A DNA stretch of 35,294 nucleotides from a bacterium (GTDB lineage Bacteria; Bdellovibrionota_C; UBA2361; SZUA-149; JAQTWB01): assembly GCA_028689495.1 (NCBI GenBank), contig JAQTWB010000029.1:1-35294 (forward strand). The letters run 5' to 3'. This document shows positions 30,281 through 35,294 of this stretch, piece by piece. The position numbers and the translations under genes were made by a program. The notes under the pieces are model-generated. The model made no database searches, was not told the DNA's origin, and was given only the letters and a program-made list of their open reading frames with translations. Each line of letters opens with the position of its first letter. Position 1 is the stretch's first letter.

Positions 30281-31026
30281 ATCTGGTGACTGGGTTGTTG
30301 CTTCGCGCAGTGCTGATTATTTTGATGTTGTTGAATGGCGCGTGTACCTCTTCGTGGATGCGTGCCGGTAATGATGCGCCCGGCCTGTTTGAGGAGGATA
30401 TCGCCTTACCCCCAGCTCAATCAAAGATTTCTCGCCAGGAAGTTGTCCAGACGGAAACAGTCCAAGGCAAGGTTATTGACAAGAATGTGAAATACCGGGC
30501 GGAGACCGTCGGCCTGCCGAAAGTTACATCAGTACAAGTTGCTGGTCCGCACGATATTGAGAAACAAGCGCGCTTTTCGCTCGATAAGCCACCAGATGTT
30601 CAGGCCTTGTTGCGTTCCGAGGAGCAACCACCTGATGCAAATGACCTATCAGTTTTGCTGGACCAGTGGTTTTTTGGTCAGGGACTGGGGGAGACGGTTC
30701 TCAATATTGGCACGGTTATAGCGGCTCCTTTTTACGCGGTTTATCTCGTTGGGAACGCCGGCGCCGAGTTGGCAGGTTATGAGCGGCTGTCGCCGTTCAA
30801 TTCGCTGCCAGCGGATGCGGTTGAGCCAGTGGCGATTGTTTACGACGGTGTTACTTCGGTGCCGGGATTTATTTCTTCGCTTGTTTTTGGCAAAGAGTTT
30901 TATCGGGGAGAGTCGGCCCGAGAAGTTGTTGAGAAGAATCGGAAGGAGCAGTTGGCGAGAGAGAGGGAAGAAGTTCTTCGTGTGATTGGGGGCGAGACCG
31001 AGGCAATCCGGGCAAATGACCAGTAG
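30265..31026 (+). CDS. Putative lipoprotein or exported protein of unknown function
   Basis: 253 residues from ATG 30265. A hydrophobic segment (about 10-24) ends in NGAC, a lipobox-like site with an unusual Asn at -3. The exported part has an acidic Gln-rich stretch, a hydrophobic segment (LNIGTVIAAPFYAVYLVGNA) and a charged C-terminal coiled-coil-like tail. The family is not recognised. The start is uncertain: GAGGAG at 30269-30274 would better serve GTG 30286, while ATG 30265 lies inside the repeat unit. The gene follows the Tad operon, so a role as a pilus-linked outer-membrane lipoprotein is conceivable but unproven. nadK begins 40 nt downstream. Confidence 0.6.
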   Translation: MRGVYYLVTGLLLRAVLIILMLLNGACTSSWMRAGNDAPGLFEEDIALPPAQSKISRQEVVQTETVQGKVIDKNVKYRAETVGLPKVTSVQVAGPHDIEKQARFSLDKPPDVQALLRSEEQPPDANDLSVLLDQWFFGQGLGETVLNIGTVIAAPFYAVYLVGNAGAELAGYERLSPFNSLPADAVEPVAIVYDGVTSVPGFISSLVFGKEFYRGESAREVVEKNRKEQLAREREEVLRVIGGETEAIRANDQ

Positions 31027-31066
31027 TAGCTTGATGCTGTAGATGTTTTTGTAATTGGGGTTTGAA

Positions 31067-31954
31067 ATGAATAATGACGTCTTTGCAATCGCCGTCAAGC
31101 CTGGGGTGCAACGCGCCATTGAGGCAACCGAAACATTGCTTTCTTTTTTGCTGGACTTGGGTAAGACGATATTGCTTGATAATGCCGTGCGGGCGAGCTT
31201 TTCAGCCTACTCTGATCGGGTGAAATTTACCGATCGCGAGCTTTTGGCATCATTGGCCGATGTGTTGGTTGTTCTCGGCGGTGATGGGACGCTTATCAGT
31301 GCCTGTCGCCATGTTGGAGATCGGGCGGTCTCGGTTGTTGGCGTAAATGTCGGCACGTTGGGATTTCTTACCGAGATCACAACCGACGAAATGACTGATG
31401 TTTGTCGGGCGGTGCTGGCCGGACAAGTGGAGACAGAGAATCGTCAGTTGCTTTGTGCAGATGTTAGCCTTCCGGCAATGGGGGTTCGCTCGGTCTATTA
31501 TGCTTTGAATGATATCGTTCTTAGTAAGGAGGCATTGGCGCGAATATTTGCTGTGCGGGTGAATGTTTCTGGCCGTCGGGCTGCTGTTCTCAAGGGTGAT
31601 GGAGTGATTGTCGCAACTCCGGCAGGGTCTACCGCATATTCGTTGTCTGCGGGCGGCTCGATTGTTCATCCTGATGTCAATGCTTTACTGCTTACACCAA
31701 TTTGTCCACATTCCCTTTCCAGCCGTCCCTTGATTCTGCCCGGTGATGCTGAAGTTGATCTTGTTCTTGCCGCCGAGGATGTACCGACGAATGGCGCAGT
31801 GTTTCTGACTGTTGATGGCCAGGAGGGGATGGAGATAAGCTCTGGTGCCGAGATACGTGTTCGTCGCTCGTCGCGATATATAAAAGTCGTGAAATCACCA
31901 AGTAAGTCATATTTTGAAGTTCTTGGCACGAAGCTTAATTGGCCTAATAGGTAA
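31067..31954 (+). CDS. nadK: NAD kinase
   Basis: 295 residues from ATG 31067; a TTG four codons upstream overlaps the GGGG ribosome site and is less likely. The diagnostic GGDGT motif is at 71-75. Other NAD kinase signatures are [24 protein letters not shown] and the conserved [14 protein letters not shown]. The enzyme phosphorylates NAD to NADP using ATP or polyphosphate and is essential in most bacteria. The length fits the family. recN starts 5 nt after the stop; a nadK-recN pair is a recurring arrangement in many bacteria. Confidence 0.95.
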   Translation: MNNDVFAIAVKPGVQRAIEATETLLSFLLDLGKTILLDNAVRASFSAYSDRVKFTDRELLASLADVLVVLGGDGTLISACRHVGDRAVSVVGVNVGTLGFLTEITTDEMTDVCRAVLAGQVETENRQLLCADVSLPAMGVRSVYYALNDIVLSKEALARIFAVRVNVSGRRAAVLKGDGVIVATPAGSTAYSLSAGGSIVHPDVNALLLTPICPHSLSSRPLILPGDAEVDLVLAAEDVPTNGAVFLTVDGQEGMEISSGAEIRVRRSSRYIKVVKSPSKSYFEVLGTKLNWPNR

Positions 31955-31959
31955 ACTGT

Positions 31960-33627
31960 ATGTTGGAAGTACTGCGGATTCGAAACTTTGCCATTGTTGA
32001 AAATCTGGAGCTTGAGTTCCGTCAGGGATTGAACGTGATTACTGGCGAAACCGGAGCCGGTAAGAGCATTGTCCTGCGGGCAGTTGATATACTTGCCGGC
32101 GGTCGTGCTTCGGCTGACGTTGTGCGCACGGGAGAGGGGCGCTGTGAAATTGAAGGGATGTATCGATTTCGTCCTGATATCGCTGCCCAGATTGTTGCTG
32201 CTTTGCCTGATCTTGCTGATTATTTCAGTGAAGGGGAGGGCGAGCTGCTGATTCGTAGAGTAATTGATAGCACAGGAAAAGGCCGAGCTTATTGCAATGG
32301 TCGGATGATACCGGTCGCTGCCTTAACTCAGCTTTCGGCTTATCTGGTTGATATTACGGGACAGCATCAGCAGCATTCGCTTCTTGCCCGTTCTGGGCAG
32401 CGTGAGCTTCTCGATCGATTTGCTGTATCTTCCGAAATTGTTGTTCGGGTTCGTAAAGCTTGGCAGGCTTGGTCTGATGCACTGGCGAAGTTAAAGGCGC
32501 TGGAGGGTGCAAGTTCGGAAAAGGCTGATTATTTTCGGCGTATTGATTTCGAGCGGAATGAACTGTCGGCTCTTGGACTCGCCGAGGGGGAGTTTGAGAA
32601 TCTTGAGAGTGAACTCGACTTGTTGGAAAGCTCGGAGAGTCTGACTGAGGATTTGAAGTTTGCGGAGGAGATCTTTGATGCAGATGAGGGAGGGGTAGAC
32701 AGGGCGTTTGCCTCCCTTCGTACGGCCATTATGCGGTTGCCGCGTGAGGTCCCAGGTGTCGAGGCGGTTCGTGCTGGCACTGAGCGTGCGGCGGTCGAGC
32801 TTTCTGAGCTGCGATTCGCCTTGGCTGAGCTGGCAGCCAAGGCAGAGTGTAATCCGGAAAGAATTGAGGAGATTCGCCAAAGAATTGATGTGCTGTCGCG
32901 GACCAAGAGAAAATACGGTCGCGATATTAATGAACTCGTCTCTTATTTGGGTCGTATCGAGGCGGAACTGGCTGAGTTTGATGCCGGTGGGTTTGATTTG
33001 GACACCATCCGCGCAAAAGTCGAGACTTTGCGTGGCAAATATCAACATGAGGCTGATGTTCTTTCACAGGCCCGTCGCGATGGAGCTGCTCGCCTTGGGC
33101 AGAGTATTGCCGAGGAGCTGCGACAGCTTGAGATGAAGCGCTGTGAGTTCTCGGTGAGCTTTATTCCCTCTGCTCCATCCGCTCATGGCAGCGAAGAGGT
33201 GGAATTTCTTCTCGCACCTAATCCCGGTGAGGCGCCGAAGCCACTACGGGCAATTGCTTCCGGTGGTGAACTGTCTCGTGTCTTGTTGGTGCTTAAAGCG
33301 TTGCTCAATCAGGAATCTTCTCCGGCGCTGCAGATATTTGATGAGGTAGATAGTGGCACGGGTGGCAGTGTGGCTCAGGCTATTGGTGAGCGTTTGGCTC
33401 GTTTGGCCGGTGTCTCGCAAGTGCTTGTCGTAACTCATGCGCCTCAGGTTGCTGCACTTGGGGCAAGACATATGGTGCTGTCAAAACGTAGCAGCGCCAA
33501 TCGCACTGTCAGTGAAGTGCGTGTTGTCACGGATGATGATCGCGTCAAGGAGATTGCTCGCATGCTGGCCGGGCGCAAAGTATCGCTGAACTTTGAGCAG
33601 TCGGCTCGGGAACTTCTTGAGCAGTAG
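31960..33627 (+). CDS. recN: DNA repair ATPase RecN
   Basis: 555 residues, full length. The N-terminal SMC-like start, LRIRNFAIVENLELEF, leads to Walker A GETGAGKS (29-36). A long coiled-coil middle (about 150-370), rich in Glu, Leu and Arg, is followed by the signature ASGGELSRVLLVLKAL and Walker B LQIFDEVDSGTGG, then VTHAPQVAALG. RecN is an SMC-family protein that holds broken DNA ends during recombination repair. It lies 5 nt after nadK and is almost surely cotranscribed with it. No LexA box was identified upstream. Confidence 0.96.
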   Translation: MLEVLRIRNFAIVENLELEFRQGLNVITGETGAGKSIVLRAVDILAGGRASADVVRTGEGRCEIEGMYRFRPDIAAQIVAALPDLADYFSEGEGELLIRRVIDSTGKGRAYCNGRMIPVAALTQLSAYLVDITGQHQQHSLLARSGQRELLDRFAVSSEIVVRVRKAWQAWSDALAKLKALEGASSEKADYFRRIDFERNELSALGLAEGEFENLESELDLLESSESLTEDLKFAEEIFDADEGGVDRAFASLRTAIMRLPREVPGVEAVRAGTERAAVELSELRFALAELAAKAECNPERIEEIRQRIDVLSRTKRKYGRDINELVSYLGRIEAELAEFDAGGFDLDTIRAKVETLRGKYQHEADVLSQARRDGAARLGQSIAEELRQLEMKRCEFSVSFIPSAPSAHGSEEVEFLLAPNPGEAPKPLRAIASGGELSRVLLVLKALLNQESSPALQIFDEVDSGTGGSVAQAIGERLARLAGVSQVLVVTHAPQVAALGARHMVLSKRSSANRTVSEVRVVTDDDRVKEIARMLAGRKVSLNFEQSARELLEQ

Positions 33628-34101
33628 GTAGTCACTTACATCCCTGTGACTAAAATATTACAGACGGTCGCGTCGTCTGATGACGCATGTTGGTTCGATT
33701 ACGACGAATTTTTTTTGCCTTGAATAGATTAACGCAACGGACCTTGTGTGCTGAACGACAATTCGTTCGGTGAAGAAAGTTCGCCCACTCTTCAGATTTG
33801 TTCAGTAGATAAATCGCTGAATTAAAGAGGGTTGTGGGATTGTTTCAACTTATATAAAACAATCTGGGCACATTAAGTCATAACTTTTGAGGTTATTTCT
33901 GAAGTGTTGCCTTTTGTTTTTCCGGCTGTTAGAACCACTTCGATTAAGATGTAGTTGATATAAATTGTAGGAAAAACGGGCGCGATACATCCTTTTTACC
34001 TCACAGAGACCGCGGTTGTTCATCTAAACATATTAGAAGAACGCACAATACCAACAGGGCTCTTTGATGTATGAGACGCCTTTAATAGTGAGAAAAATAT
34101 T
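33628..34101. other. 474-nt intergenic region between recN and the M23 peptidase gene
   Basis: No supported gene. A 7-bp hairpin after recN (33629-33635 with 33646-33652) and a second (33670-33674 with 33682-33686) precede a run of eight T (33709-33716), together a possible leaky terminator. GATTGTTT at 33838-33845 and AAACAATC at 33857-33864 form an 8-bp inverted repeat with an 11-nt spacer that could be an operator. Otherwise the region is AT-rich and unremarkable. Confidence 0.5.
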
Positions 34102-35025
34102 TTGGCTAAGGACTTTTCTAAACCACGGCTTGTCGAGCGTGGCATGAGAGCTTCAAAGCAATCAGTTCGACAGCTGTCTAGTCGAGCTCCAATTTCCCTG
34201 GTTGTTTTTGGCGTAGTTTGCGCGTTCTCCGGAGCGGTGGCGGTTCGTTCCTTTGAGGGAATGCGTCTTCGTCATGCTCAAGTGAGTTTGCTTTCCGGGA
34301 CTGATGCATTGGCGACTGCGCTAACGGAAGTCGAACAATATAAATCTGATGTGAAAATGAGAGTGACTGCTTTGCAGACAGTGCTTGCTGATGCAGCGGC
34401 TCTTGATTTCCATTTGTTTAATGGACCGGCGATTGCCGATCTTGATTACATTGGCACTGGCCTGGAAGGTGCTGGTGGTGGTGATATGGAAGAAGATTTG
34501 GGCATGTTCTACGACAAGGGCATGTTGGCTCGTTCCAGTGCCGGCAAGGCAGGAGTTGAGAAGCCATTAAGTTACACCGAAAGCATCGACATTCTTGGTG
34601 ACAAATTGCGCTATATTCCAATCGGTAGTCCGGTTGAGGGGCGTATCACATCGACTTTTGGTAATCGTCGTCATCCCATTTCTCGTAACTGGCATCAGCA
34701 TCATGGGATTGACCTTGCGGTTGATAATCGCGCCCCCGTTGCTGCGGTTGCTGATGGGACAGTGATAAAAGCCGGCTGGAAGGGCGGTTATGGTCGGGCA
34801 GTGGTGATTGATCACGGCAACGGTATTCAAACTGTTTATGGTCACCTTTCTCGTATCTCGGTTAATGAAGGCGAGAAACTTTGTCGCGGTCAGCTGGTCG
34901 GGCTTATTGGTTCCACTGGTCGTTCGACTGGTCCGCACATGCACTACGAAGTGCGCGTAAATGGCAAGCCGGTTGATCCTACCCGTTTTATGAAACTGGC
35001 CGGAATGTTGAAGCTGGTTGGTTAA
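34102..35025 (+). CDS. Membrane-anchored M23 (LytM-type) peptidase
   Basis: 307 residues from TTG 34102; ATG 34144 would remove 14 residues, and neither start has a strong ribosome site. A helix at about 31-48 is followed by a coiled-coil-like stretch (about 50-100) and a Gly-rich linker. The M23 domain (about 185-300) has HHGIDLA, which supplies the first His and Asp zinc ligands, a YGHLS segment, and HMHYEVR for the second His pair. All zinc-binding residues appear present, so it should be an active peptidoglycan endopeptidase rather than an EnvC-type regulator. Single gene with its own terminator. Confidence 0.9.
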   Translation: MAKDFSKPRLVERGMRASKQSVRQLSSRAPISLVVFGVVCAFSGAVAVRSFEGMRLRHAQVSLLSGTDALATALTEVEQYKSDVKMRVTALQTVLADAAALDFHLFNGPAIADLDYIGTGLEGAGGGDMEEDLGMFYDKGMLARSSAGKAGVEKPLSYTESIDILGDKLRYIPIGSPVEGRITSTFGNRRHPISRNWHQHHGIDLAVDNRAPVAAVADGTVIKAGWKGGYGRAVVIDHGNGIQTVYGHLSRISVNEGEKLCRGQLVGLIGSTGRSTGPHMHYEVRVNGKPVDPTRFMKLAGMLKLVG

Positions 35026-35048
35026 GTACAAGATATGTTCCGGGGTAG

Positions 35049-35088
35049 AGCCCCTGTGGTGTAAACAATCACCACAGGGGCTTTTTTT
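35049..35088 (+). terminator. Strong intrinsic terminator of the M23 peptidase gene
   Basis: AGCCCCTGTGGTG (35049-35061) pairs with CACCACAGGGGCT (35070-35082), 13 bp with an 8-nt loop, followed by an uninterrupted T-run to 35088. It lies 24 nt after the stop codon. Confidence 0.95.
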
Positions 35089-35190
35089 ATCTGTGGTATT
35101 TTATCTGCGGCTTTTTATTGCTGAGTCTCGGTAGCCTTGCTGCCGGATTTGGGAAAAAGAATCCCTCCAATCTGTCCCTTGCAATTTGTT

Positions 35191-35202
35191 ATTCGATCGA
35201 AT
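35191..35202. promoter_or_regulatory. Perfect 12-bp palindrome upstream of the tRNA gene
   Basis: ATTCGATCGAAT is a perfect palindrome in an otherwise unremarkable stretch. It might be an operator. A small hairpin, CACGG/CCGTG, follows at 35209-35224, before the tRNA. Confidence 0.3.
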
Positions 35203-35262
35203 AAACAGCACGGGCTTCGCCGTGTTATCTATTTGTTATCTACAGGCGACATCACACCAAAA

Positions 35263-35294
35263 GGGGCCGTAGCTCAGCTGGGAGAGCGCTTGAC
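35263..35294 (+). tRNA. Partial tRNA, probably tRNA-Ala (truncated by window edge)
   Basis: The first 32 nt are visible: acceptor GGGGCCG (35263-35269), TA, D stem GCTC with loop AGCTGGGA and GAGC, then the start of the anticodon stem. The 5' half matches tRNA-Ala genes; the TTGAC stem is often seen with the GGC anticodon, but the anticodon itself is outside the window. Confidence 0.75.

Overview
The window comes from a Gram-negative, flagellated, pilus-bearing bacterium. Evidence for an outer membrane is a Pal lipoprotein, LolA and several lipoprotein signals. Two eukaryotic-type Ser/Thr kinases, a PEP-CTERM protein, a Tad/Flp pilus operon and a sigma-54-type flagellar promoter together suggest a member of the former Deltaproteobacteria (Desulfuromonadota, Myxococcota, Bdellovibrionota or SAR324-like). 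That placement is inference; no rRNA is present. tRNA genes encode their CCA end.

Layout. 1-1513 (minus): pal and a partial moxR-type AAA ATPase. 1702-4172 (plus): lolA, rimO and a 68-residue Cys-rich lipoprotein. 4230-5582 (minus): a soluble Ser/Thr kinase followed by a small HEAT-repeat protein. 5857-6513 (plus): a PEP-CTERM protein behind a leader hairpin. 6651-6727: tRNA-Arg(UCU). 6922-7962 (plus): a CFA-synthase/coclaurine-N-methyltransferase-like enzyme, convergent by 2 nt with a membrane-anchored Ser/Thr kinase (7965-9176, minus). 9367-10029 (plus): a secreted Cys-rich protein of unknown function. 10321-11316 (minus): galE. 11618-15224 (minus): fliK-flgD-flgE behind a good sigma-54 (-24/-12) promoter.

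15959-29931 (plus) is one tightly packed Tad/Flp pilus operon. The order is TadZ/CpaE-like ATPase, a very small Flp-like pilin, CpaB/RcpC, the TadA/CpaF ATPase, TadB, TadC, a 907-residue TadG-like protein, a second TadG-like protein with a degenerate VWA motif, TadE, a protein joining a GspE-N-like region to a receiver domain, and a hybrid histidine kinase. No secretin, prepilin peptidase, TadD or CpaD is present, so those must lie elsewhere or be replaced. The last two genes suggest that the operon carries its own signalling module.

30265-33627 (plus) holds a putative lipoprotein, nadK and recN. 34102-35025 (plus) is a membrane-anchored M23/LytM peptidase closed by a strong intrinsic terminator, and the window ends in a partial tRNA, probably Ala.

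The least expected content is intergenic. A family of palindromic repeats occurs at 10039-10297 and 30121-30280. Its units share ATATA ends and a TCGGGAAATT core, but their inner arms differ in sequence while staying complementary, which looks like covariation. A second MITE-like element lies at 15450-15712. One of its ends also occurs at 4231-4255, where it supplies the last codons and stop of the HEAT-repeat gene. Further long palindromes lie at 11455-11500 and 15504-15609.
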